DNA of 64,000 nucleotides from Adineta ricciae (lineage: Eukaryota; Rotifera; Eurotatoria; Adinetida; Adinetidae), in assembly GCA_905250025.1 (NCBI GenBank), contig CAJNOJ010000325.1, positions 43,512-107,511 on the forward strand, written 5' to 3'. Shown here one piece after another: positions 54,805 through 64,000 of this stretch. A model generated the notes under the pieces. That model was given only the letters and a program-made list of their open reading frames with translations, searched no databases and was not told the origin of the DNA. Position 1 is the stretch's first letter, and the number at the start of each line of letters is the position of its first letter. A program made the position numbers and the translations under genes.

Positions 54805-57187
54805 TCATGTATAGTTGTATTCCTGGAAAGATACATATTCGATTTCAAATCGTTGAGGAAATTGATCTTCATCAATGTCGTCCCCAGCTCTACAATTAAA
54901 AACGTAGAGTGAAAGCAATTATTGTTTCAGACGATAACACGCGTTGGGATTGTATCCTTAGTCATTGTACTTACACATCTCCACCAACACCTAGATATAT
55001 TTCCAGATGGAATTCCTGGTCAAATGGCCTGGAAACAGAATCAGAGGAAAAAACGATTTTCAAGAAACTAGTAATAATGATCGATATCTGACGACTTACC
55101 AAAACTTCCAATCTCTATTATGTTTCTCAAATGCTAAGATTAATTTATCATTCCTATCTGTATCGTTTAATCGAACGAACATTTCGATTCGATCGGGTGT
55201 CCATTCCACTAAACACAAATACAATGCAGAATATTACTTGATGAGCTGGGAAAACTGATGGCGATGCTCTCTTACGTGAATAGGTTTTGAAATGATCCAT
55301 TCCGTCGGGAACTTTAGCTTCATCAATAAGAATGCTATTGCACAGCGGATTGTTCTTTTTGGTGCAAAGTGACGATCTAACGATCCCTGGAGTGCGTCCC
55401 AAGTGTGACATTACGTTTATTTCGCCGTTCTCTGGCCACATCGCATTGCCATAAGTACGCTTGACGGGAAGCTAAAACGAAACAGATCAGGCGATCGCAT
55501 TTGACTACTTATTTTGTGTGTCGAATACAAACCAAAAGAAATGAAGACCATGTTCCCTTCGCAGGAGGTAATCTGGCACGGATCTGAAGTTATGCAGAAG
55601 AACAAGAAAATCTTTGTTGAACAGCTATAACGGTTCATACCTCAAGTCGGCCATACCGGAATGCTTTTCTACTCCTTAATCGAGCGGATGTAAATTTATA
55701 GCCTTTATATTGTTGTTGTTCTTTTCGTGCTTCGATGACCAAACGGCCATTCTCACATCTGGCGTTTTCGTCAACAATTCCTGTATGGTACTGCTTTTGA
55801 TGAGTACCCCATCCATTTTCTCCAGTGCCTTCAAGAAACTCCCATTTGGTTAGATCGATTTTACTACTTTGAAAGTTATCGTAGAATATAAGCGCGCCAT
55901 AACCTATTCGAGTGCTTTGCACTACTTCTGATTCTCCTACAGAATCGAAGAGAAGATCGAAACCACGAAGATCAACATGTTGACAATTGCCTACCCACTT
56001 CCATTTCCCGCATAACGTCCGAGAATATTTTCTCAATCGGTTGAAAACGTTGTTGGTTTAGAAGCTCACCCACGCTGAAGGCTAATTGTAAGTATTTCAG
56101 CTGATCGTTTGAATCAGTTTTCTTTGGGCGCTTCGTTGTAGTTTGATGTTCATTACCTGTGGAAAGAAAAAGAGAACAGAGCAAATATGATAAAACTGTA
56201 TTACGAAAGATGAAAGAACTCACTTAACTCAAACGGAACCAGACTTTGAAGATCTTTCTGCGTAGCTTTTATGATGATCAACTTGTCGAACCTTTAAAAA
56301 GTAGCACACCATAGAACTCGAGTAATATAGAAGTCTACTGATCATGTTCGATCATACTTCATGATTCCATTACGATCGACTGTATTCGAGTTTATCGGGT
56401 AAAGTATACTTCGGTCGAAGTGACCAATCCCTTTTTGATATTCCGTTTCATGTATTCCCAAGGGACAAGGGTGGATATAGTGATTTCCATTTACTTCAAT
56501 CGTTGTTAATGTAACACAGATGAAGTAGGGTCTATTGGCATTGAAATACTCTTCTGACATCTAGACACGAACGAACGGTGTATAACTAAATGCTAATAGG
56601 AAGCATGAGCAATCGTATTTACTTTGATAGCTGGGCAATCGTATATTTCTCCATTTAGTTCTTTGTGTACTCCACGAATGAAACGCACAGTTCTGCCTTT
56701 GGACTCAGATTCGGTATATGATTGTTGCGTCGGTGACGGTTGAGCAAAAATTTCAAGGCCTGGCGTTGTCGCAAAGTCTTGAGAGAAAGACAAAAGCTGA
56801 GTTAGATGAGACAGATCGATTTTAATATAGGAAAAAAGAGAAGAAAAACAACTAGACATACTGAAATCATTGATCGGATATGAACGCTTTTGAGATGATT
56901 CCATCTGATGTAGGTCGTTCATCAATTGTTCTGGATCCAGTTCTGGGACATGATCAAAGGTAACTGTCAACAAGACAAGGTTAATTCAGCTAAGTTTAGT
57001 ACAATTTATAAATGGAAAGCAATCTTACTCAGTTCATTTAAGTTGCCTCCGCTTACGTCCATCGAAGCAGCTGAAGGCTCAGCTTCGAAGCGTTCTTTCT
57101 CGTAATCTATGAAGCAGAGAGAATCACTTTTTTTGACTGAAAATCATTTCAACAGCTTAGTAATATCGTACCGAAATCAAAATTCAT
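54805..57187 (-). CDS. Rel/NF-kB-like DNA-binding region fused to degenerate GH16 glucanase domain
   Basis: Thirteen exons close in phase to 524 residues: 57172-57187, 57029-57106, 56862-56963, 56623-56777, 56358-56560, 56224-56291, 55995-56156, 55641-55936, 55533-55583, 55276-55471, 55100-55208, 54975-55028, 54805-54889. Residues about 70-275 follow the Rel homology order: PGLEIFAQP, a basic loop, YIHPCPLGIHE (HPHxLVG-like), FDKLIIIKATQKDLQ (NLGIQCVKKKD-like) and LKYLQLAFSV. From 275 (GALIFYDNFQSSKIDLTKW) a GH16 fold runs to the end (RLEIRARLPPAKGTW, YSLEWTPDRIEMFV). The GH16 ExDxxE motif reads EINVMS (394-399), so two key residues are lost, as in glucan-recognition proteins. There is no signal peptide and no separate ATG for the GH16 part. 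I infer a possible intracellular glucan-sensing transcription factor. Confidence 0.68.
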
Positions 57188-58871
57188 CAGTGCTCGGATA
57201 AATTCGTTTGTAATACTATGCGATGAAAAAAACCTTTTACTGTGACTTTATATGTGCGATGTAGGAAGAAAAAAACCCCATTGACGATTCATTTCGATGG
57301 AGAAATAAAATATTTCGAATTTAATGGCCAATACCGGCAAGCAAACAAAAGTAAATAAATCAGCACATGTGTCTCTTACTCGTTGCGATAACTTGAAGGT
57401 GTGAATACAAACGCATACTCAAAAGATTTTTATCCTTGTTCTGTCTGGCCTTAAATATGTACACTGCAAGCGTTGCATTAAGATAAATTTAACATTTTAT
57501 AATGAAATGAGTCATCTTCTTTTGTAACTGCTCCAGCGAGGTGTTGGATTGGTTGTTGAAGTAAGGAATCAAACGATGTACTTCCATAGAAATTTTATTT
57601 TCGTTGGGTACTATGTAGATTATGGAAAAGCAATACTTTTATCGCACATACGTTTTTGAAAATTTGTTTTTTGATCATTTATTTTGAACTTGATTACATA
57701 ATGATCTTAGTATAACGTCTATTTTGTCTTTGCATGTTGAAATATTCGACTATGAAAAATACAGTAAGGAAATATAATTGAACGAATAAAACAATTTACT
57801 CCAATAATTAAAATTTTTCTCGTACGGTTTCTTCATTGTGATCGAGTTATATCTTAATAAAGAAGATATTGCCAACGGAATGTTTAAATAACATTTTAAT
57901 ACTATCGATATGATGTTATTGAAATATCTTTGAGTAGCGGATTGAGGATGTGGACGAAGAGCAAGAAAAGCTTTGACTCAGAGAATAGCACGATTTCTTC
58001 CTTTACTATCGCCATTCATCGATTAACATCATATTTCAATGAAAACAAGACAAGTGGAAAGCAAAGGTTCATGAAAAGAGCAATCTGAATCGGTCAGTTT
58101 GATGAATCATTTAGTGTATCTTCAGTATTAATATATCTATTTTTTTGCGCAAGTAATTCAGCCAACATATCTGCGTCACATACGAGAATTTTCATCGGCA
58201 ATTAAAAACAACGATAGGCATCACTAAGAGGATGAAAGTAAATGTAGCACAGGGAGTAAGGAATCGGATGTGGTTGAGCTGTGTCTCGCCATTTTGAAAA
58301 GTTTATTTACAGTAGTGGAATATTTAGTCGAGCTACTCGAAGGGAAACAAAGATGCACTTGTAGAATCGGAAAAAAACAACAGCAACCAGCGAATTACTG
58401 CTCAACTGTTCTTTTCGTTGGACAATCAACACAAAAATTACTCGTATCACATTCTGCTATCGAACAAACTGTTTCATTTAGGTTTCGAGAGTTCGAATTA
58501 ATCCACCGGCACTTGATGCCTTAAATTCTCATCTGCATCCTATAGTTACGACCAAAGTCGCGCAAACACGCATATACTTATTTTCTACCAAGATGAAATG
58601 TTTTATGTTATAATTCTCTTTTCTTTCTCCTTGTCTAAATGTTTATTGATTGTAGTAACTGTTTAACAAAATTTTTTCTTTTTCATCGGAAATCTTTGTT
58701 ATTATGACTTCTGAAAATTTTCTGTACACTTTTTTCTTCTCGGTTGTTTGGCTTTTACCAAGTGAGATTTTTCAGAATGAATTACAGAACAGAATCATTG
58801 TTATTTTGCAAATACAACTATGTCGTCGAACTCCTCACTACCCACGAAAAAATTTTAAAAGAGATACCACT

Positions 58872-59045
58872 GGTCTCCGCGGTTTTTCATAACGGTTGCG
58901 GTTATATCGTTAAAGGTCGCGGTGTCGAAAAGAAACCGCGGTTAACAGCGGTGTGCTGCACCGCAACACAAATATATCGCGGTATGTTCAAAACAAACCG
59001 CAACGTGATCACCGTTCAATATCGCGGTTTTGAAAATGCGCGATG
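58872..59045. repeat. Cluster of GCGGTT/AACCGC motifs
   Basis: Within about 175 bp the hexamer-like motif GCGGTT or its complement occurs many times in both orientations (for example TCCGCGGTTTTTC, GGTTGCGGTTATAT, GAAACCGCGGTTAACAGCGG, TATCGCGGTTTTG). The block is far richer in GC than its surroundings. Such clustered short motifs occur in subterminal regions of DNA transposons or as binding-site arrays; no transposase frame was found. Confidence 0.6.
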
Positions 59046-59639
59046 AAAAGTAGGTTAGCAGTGATACTTGAGAGGCGCCATCTTCCACAAGTTTGTATTC
59101 TGCGAGCTTCTCATTGTGAACCACGATCTTAAAATTTTTCCTAAGGATATCAGTGCCCAGAATACTTTAGTTCCCGTTTTTTATTTAGACTTTTCATCTA
59201 TTTTTTCGTTATGGGAATGTATCGCAACAACTTCGGTACGTGAAATCACGGTACGATAAAAAAGAATCCAAACTCAAATCGATTCATCTTTTAGTTGATA
59301 AACGGCATGGTTTATCAGAAAAAGCTATCGAGAGAATATGAACGCATTTGTTTTTCTTTATCAAACTATAATAAGTTCAACATCCCTTCTATTATTATCT
59401 GTCTTGCATTTTCACATGAAGAGGTTCAAGCAAGAACTACTTTTGTACAAATAAGTTCGCCTATTTAGACGCTATTCATCGTTAGGGGTATATAAAAACT
59501 TGATAAACGTCAATTTGATCCCATACATGTATTCCGTTACAAATCGAGTTCTAAAATAGTTAAAAATATTGATCAGATTTCAGTAAAAGACAACTACGTA
59601 TCATAATCTAATGATATAGTTGAAACTCAGACGTAGACC

Positions 59640-59925
59640 TTCACTGCAAAAAATCTGCGATGAGAATAAGCCCTTCAAAAGGATTTATTAAACTGATCAA
59701 TTCTTTGAGATACGTTTTTTCCGTTTATTAGCATCATAAATCTTTTGATATACCGTTAAACGTTTATCAGATTCCAACGTATAAAATACTTTTTTGAGTA
59801 GATCACGAGAGCAGGTATATCCAAAGGTTTATGATGCTAATAAAGGGAAGACATATCTTAAAGAATTGGCCAGTTCGATAAATCGTTGCGGAGGGTTTAT
59901 TATTCACCACCGATTTTTTTCAGTG
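59640..59925. mobile_element. Foldback / MITE-like element with arms of about 115 bp
   Basis: The left arm contains TTTATTAGCATCATAAATCT and the right arm TTTATGATGCTAATAAAGGG, its near reverse complement. Extending outward, CAATTCTTTGAGATACG pairs with the reverse complement of CATATCTTAAAGAATTG, and the similarity reaches CACTGCAAAAAATC against GATTTTTTTCAGTG. The unpaired centre is about 55 bp. The transcript or single strand could form a long imperfect hairpin. No coding capacity. Confidence 0.65.
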
Positions 59926-60918
59926 TTTAACAAATCTTTTGTGATGAATACATATGAGATACGTGTAATAAATACTATATGGGTTGTTTTCTCAAAATAT
60001 AGATTTACAGACATAATAAATTATGATCTTTCAACTCGTTAGGCCATTTAATAACTCGCAGTACCACGGTCAGTCAACTAAGCGATTCTAATAAATGAAT
60101 GTTTTTCTTCTAAGTGTAATATTCATAAAGGTAGATTATTTATTTAAACGTCGCTGACCATAAGTATAGGCGATAAGTAGAAGTCTTCCAGTTAGATAGT
60201 GCATAGTTTATCGTCGATGTCAGTATCTCGAGAAGTTTGAAAAATTGTGAAGTTATTAGACGCCTCTAGTATTCGTGAGACTCATATAAATCCATCAGTA
60301 AATGAAACATATCGATCGAAATCAGAAAGTTTCTTGATACAGATAAGATAGACGATCTCATTCAATCTTAGTATGAATATCATCAGACGGTTCAATGGAA
60401 TTAGTGGACTACAATCATAAGGTAAGCCATTCGAATCTAACTAAAGGAATCAGAACAAAAAATAGGAAGTGGTATCTAATCAGCTGACCATGGTGTGATA
60501 TGATCGTATAGAGATAATAGATGATAATGAGATAGGTAGCAGATATGATATACCACCATGATGGCGAATTACGTTTTTTTTCGAAAAACCATTAATAAAC
60601 GCGGTTTCGGCCGGTGCGAGAAAACCTAATAAAAGGTCTGACTTTTGTAGCTCAATTAAACCGCTGACACCAACGCCCTGGCGCACCGTGATATACCGTG
60701 GTTTCAATCGACAAATGTTTTCGTGGGTATAGCAGAACATACATGTAGTGAAACTCGCGATACTCTTATTTTCAAATACAGAATCCTTGTCCTAGACAGA
60801 ACACTATTCGAGAATGCAGAGGAGTGTGTGGGTGAAAGAAAAATGATCATACCATCACCCTCACCCTCCAACTTACGATAAGATTTAATGCGTAGTATTA
60901 AACTTATCGTTGTAGATC

Positions 60919-61715
60919 ATGTCCTGCAATACTAAATGCTGGCCAATTTTTACGTCTGTGCTCCTGTTAATTATGAGCCTACTTATTGCTCTAACCGAGG
61001 TAGCTAATATCCTGATTGATTTCTGGTATACAAATGTTTTCGGTGGGTTTTGGACATCAATAATCATTTTCCATTATGTAATAGTAATCCTAGTGCATAG
61101 TAATTAACTTATATATTGATGTAGCCATAATGCTAAATAACGAATTCATTTTCAGAATGTTCAAAGAATGGATGCTGTAATTGCTGTCATAGATACTCGA
61201 CTTTTAGTTGTTTATTATCAGTGTTGAGTTTGGGTACACTGATAGGTTTCGACATTGCATTCATTCTCAATCCATACATCTGCATATTGACACCAACATG
61301 CAGCTCACGTCCTCCAATCACATCCTACAAATTTCTAAATACAATCTCTACCTTTGCAAATTACAGTACCTACGACAGTAAACGTTTGTTCCTTTACATC
61401 CAAGTTGGCTGTGCTGGGTTTGCATTCATTCTATCCTTTATAATGCTGCTAATGCAATGCCGCCCTTGTTGCAAAAAGAATAAACCAAAGTCACAGCTCA
61501 AAACAACAACTGCTACAGAACAGAATAAACCATTTACAGTCGTATCTCTACCACCCAGAAAGCCGGATAAGAATAAACAAGCGTATCCTGCCATTCCGTC
61601 AAATAATAACGTGCCGCATGCAGCTTCGAACGAAGCACAAGGTCTCTCGCAACCGCCACCTTGGTCCATCTCGAACCCGACTATCTTCCAGACGTCTTAT
61701 ACTCCACCATTTTAA
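60919..61715 (+). CDS. Four-TM membrane protein with Pro-rich tail
   Basis: Two exons (60919-61099, 61156-61715) join at phase 1 to 246 residues. Predicted helices are near IFTSVLLLIMSLLIALTEVA, FWTSIIIFHYVIVILV, LLSVLSLGTLIGFDIAFIL and VGCAGFAFILSFIMLLM. A Cys-rich loop (CSKNGCCNCCHRYS) lies between helices 2 and 3, and an extracellular loop has two Cys. The cytoplasmic tail is Lys- then Pro-rich (QPPPWSISNPTIF). The topology recalls MARVEL or claudin-like tetraspan proteins, but no signature fixes the family. Confidence 0.65.
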
Positions 61716-61982
61716 CTCATTGGATTTGAGCTGTTTTTTCTATTTTAATAAAGGCTATAAAAGCATTGTTTTGTCATCAATTTTTACACCATTTACTTTA
61801 TTTAGATCAAATCATTTGTCAGAATTAATACTCCTGTTAACAAGACAAACGTCATATTATTATCGAAAATCTGGAATAGTACTCAGAGAAGAACAAGGGC
61901 ACGAATACAATCGTAGAGCGAAGTAATTAATTAAGTCAAGTCAAATTTATTCCAAACTGAACATATCTATTTAGATCTTACG

Positions 61983-64000
61983 ATGGGACTTGCTAACAGA
62001 AAACAAGTATTTCCTGAACCTAATTGTAAAAAAGATGAAGAGATTATAGCTATTGCTGCCCTAAGAGAACAAAGAGTTGCGACTAATAATGGAGTTGTAT
62101 CACTTTTCTGGATTGGAAGCGTACCGTTATCTTACACTGAGAAAACTTTGGAAAATGAACTTAACGTCACTACTGCTTCAGTGACATTTTCTTCTATCAA
62201 TGATGCACTTCAAACAATTGAAACGTCGACAAACGAAACAGTGTTCATTATTATAAATTCTGTTTTTGACAAAATTACCAATGACTTTATCAAAGAACTG
62301 AATAAACGACACCAAGTGGCGTATATTTACGTAATTGATTCAGATGGCAATCGCGCTAAACAGGAGTGTGATATGCTGAATAGTGCCGGTAAGATTATCC
62401 ATTTTCTCAAATTTGGAAAAGAAATGGTGAACCATATTGGTAAAAATGTTCGCAATGCGATGAAAATGGCCATCGACTTCAATATGTTCGACTCCAAATC
62501 GCAAATGACGACACGTGATCTCACGAGAAATTCGGCTGCGTTCTTATGGTTTCAAATTCTGCTCAGCATCTTGAAAGATTTTGGTCAGGATAGTCATGCT
62601 CGAACAGAAATGATCAATATGTGCCGTGCGTATTGTGAGAAAAATGATCCAAGCGAGTTGGCGAATATTGAAAGATATCGACGAAATGACGAGAAAAAGA
62701 CGGCTATCTATTGGTACACATTTGAATCATTTCTTTACAAACTTTTAAACAAGGCGTTGAGGAACGAGGATGTTCACTCATTATGTCGATTTGGATGCTT
62801 TATTGTCGAGTTGTCCAATGAAATCGACGATCTACATAGAAAGCGGGAAACGAGCGAACCTAAATCACCATTGCAGCTGTTTCGCGGTCAGGTGATTACT
62901 AAGCGTGAGCATGAACAGATATTAAAAAGTAAGGATAAACTGATCTCAACGAATAGTTTCTTCTCTACTTCGCCCGATCAAGACAAAGCTATTGAATTCG
63001 TGGAGGGAAATTCGCACCGAGCCGGTCTTATGCCAATTTTATTCAAAATTACTGCTCCGCCAAACTTGAAGCAAACCAAATTCGCCGATGTTCGGCATAT
63101 AAGTGCACATCCCGAGGAAGAAGAAGTTCTTTTCAATTTAGGTGCCGTTTTCAAGATAACTGGCGTCGAAGAGAAATCAGGATCTAACTCATACGTCTTA
63201 GTGCGCATGTCAGCGACCGATGAAGGTTATGAAAATGTGGAAAAATACATCGGAATATCGAAAGATGACTTAGAAAGCGATGACAAAAGAATCATGTTTG
63301 GTCGACTGCTAATTGACATGGGACAGTACAAAAGATCCAAAGATTATTACGATGAGTATATTGATGTGATGAAGAATATCTGGAGAGATGACGCACTCCA
63401 GTACGCACCATTGTATCATAACCAAGGAAGAGCACATGCTTGTATGGGGGAATTTGATAAAGCCTTTATCCTTATAAAACGCGCGCTCGAAATTCGTCAG
63501 AAACACTTGAAGTTCGATGACCCGTTGATAGCTCATACGTTGAACAGTTTAGGCGTTATGGAAGGACAGATGGGTCGTTACACCGACGCCAAAGCCAAAT
63601 TCAACGAGGCTCTCAGCATTTTTCAACAGAACCAAACGAGCGGCTCCAGTCGTATAGCAAGCCTTCAAATAGCGATCACAAACAGTAATATTGGCTGGGT
63701 CGAATATCTGCAAGGCAATTATAATATTTCAGAGCGCCATCATAAAGAAGCTCTCAAAATTCGAGAGAACCTCTTTCCCGAAGATCATCCTTTGATTGCC
63801 GACAATCTTAATGCACTCGCTGCTGTGTACCATGCTCGAGGTAAATATCTAGATGCAGACAAAAATTATGAAAAAGCACTGAGCATTCGCGACAAAGCAT
63901 TGCCTTCTCATCATCCGTCCATTGCCAACAGTTACCAAGCGCTTGGCAGTGTCAAGTTGGAGAACGGAGACTATGCACAAGCATTGAAATATTATGAGAA
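61983..64000 (+). CDS. ADP-ribosyltransferase-TPR protein, second paralogue (runs off right edge)
   Basis: An open frame of 672 codons starts at the ATG at 61983 and continues past the window end. Residues about 45-170 form the N-terminal module (NETVFIIINSVFDKI, then QVAYIYVIDSDGN), equivalent to that of the minus-strand ART-TPR gene. The ART triad is present: Arg in LFRGQVI, STS in TNSFFSTS, and EEE in HPEEEEVLFNLG. TPRs follow (YHNQGRAHACMGEFDKAF, LGVMEGQMGRYTDA, LNALAAVYHARGKYLDA). It is clearly diverged from the other copy, so it belongs to the same family but not to the recent duplication. Confidence 0.85.
   Translation, partial: MGLANRKQVFPEPNCKKDEEIIAIAALREQRVATNNGVVSLFWIGSVPLSYTEKTLENELNVTTASVTFSSINDALQTIETSTNETVFIIINSVFDKITNDFIKELNKRHQVAYIYVIDSDGNRAKQECDMLNSAGKIIHFLKFGKEMVNHIGKNVRNAMKMAIDFNMFDSKSQMTTRDLTRNSAAFLWFQILLSILKDFGQDSHARTEMINMCRAYCEKNDPSELANIERYRRNDEKKTAIYWYTFESFLYKLLNKALRNEDVHSLCRFGCFIVELSNEIDDLHRKRETSEPKSPLQLFRGQVITKREHEQILKSKDKLISTNSFFSTSPDQDKAIEFVEGNSHRAGLMPILFKITAPPNLKQTKFADVRHISAHPEEEEVLFNLGAVFKITGVEEKSGSNSYVLVRMSATDEGYENVEKYIGISKDDLESDDKRIMFGRLLIDMGQYKRSKDYYDEYIDVMKNIWRDDALQYAPLYHNQGRAHACMGEFDKAFILIKRALEIRQKHLKFDDPLIAHTLNSLGVMEGQMGRYTDAKAKFNEALSIFQQNQTSGSSRIASLQIAITNSNIGWVEYLQGNYNISERHHKEALKIRENLFPEDHPLIADNLNALAAVYHARGKYLDADKNYEKALSIRDKALPSHHPSIANSYQALGSVKLENGDYAQALKYYE

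Larger units (their letters stand above)
57188..60918. other. Gene-poor 3.7-kb stretch with repeats
   Basis: No confident coding gene was found. It contains the promoter of the Rel-GH16 gene at its left side, a GCGGTT-rich cluster (58872-59045) and a long inverted repeat (59640-59925). The remaining short frames look random. Confidence 0.45.

Noticed and set aside
58270-59046. Plus-strand frames of 60-100 codons
   Set aside because: The last is driven by the GCGGTT array; none resembles a family.
1-64000. Bdelloid telomeric repeats or retrotransposon reverse transcriptase
   Set aside because: I looked for TGTGGG-type arrays and RT motifs on both strands and saw none.

Overview
The window is nuclear DNA from an intron-bearing invertebrate, most likely a bdelloid rotifer. 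The evidence is its AT-rich sequence, short GT-AG introns (mostly 45-70 bp), and families typical of bdelloid genomes: ADP-ribosyltransferase proteins with kinesin-light-chain-like TPRs, NHL/EGF membrane proteins, an LDLa/EGF/7TM receptor, TIR, TRAF and B-box proteins. Single-exon or secreted carbohydrate-active genes of a kind often acquired horizontally (GH10 xylanase, expansin-like, a kynureninase-like enzyme) sit among them. I assembled the gene models by hand from reading frames, splice signals and phase; each multi-exon model listed closes in phase.

Layout. 1-3172 is the left copy of a segmental duplication whose right copy lies in the same orientation at 41170-44326. It carries the 5' part of an ART-TPR gene and an NHL/EGF gene; the left NHL/EGF copy has a nonsense codon. 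A repeat zone (3295-3628) ends next to a truncated membrane-protein gene (3630-4310). Then come a calpain (4963-7353), a HEAT-like/TIR/SAM-like protein (8270-10337), a CISD iron-sulfur protein (10849-11147), a SnoaL/NTF2-like protein, a TRAF-family protein (12788-14321), a small secreted Cys-rich protein, a very long single-exon LDLa/EGF/7TM receptor (15797-19885) and a tiny Gln-rich repeat protein. A kynureninase-like gene lies between MITE-like sequences (22330-24475). After it are an 11-finger C2H2 protein, a divergent deaminase / polyamine oxidase pair, an inositol polyphosphate phosphatase-like enzyme and a membrane-anchored FG-GAP protein.

36737-43939 holds two proteins with a module that seems related to the N-terminus of the neighbouring ART-TPR protein, then that gene and the intact NHL/EGF gene. 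Further right are a B-box relic, GH10 xylanase, a protein with seven phospho-motif repeats, a B-box/coiled-coil protein, an F-box/LamG-like protein and an expansin-like gene broken by one in-frame stop. The most unusual locus is 54805-57187 (minus): thirteen exons encode a Rel/NF-kB-like DNA-binding region fused inside one exon to a GH16 beta-glucanase fold whose catalytic motif is degenerate. A gene-poor 3.7 kb with inverted repeats follows, then a four-TM protein and a second, divergent ART-TPR gene running off the right edge.

A recurring theme is innate immunity and stress signalling (TIR, TRAF, Rel-GH16, ART-TPR, calpain) beside polysaccharide-degrading enzymes. No tRNA, rRNA, CRISPR array or telomeric repeat was recognised.
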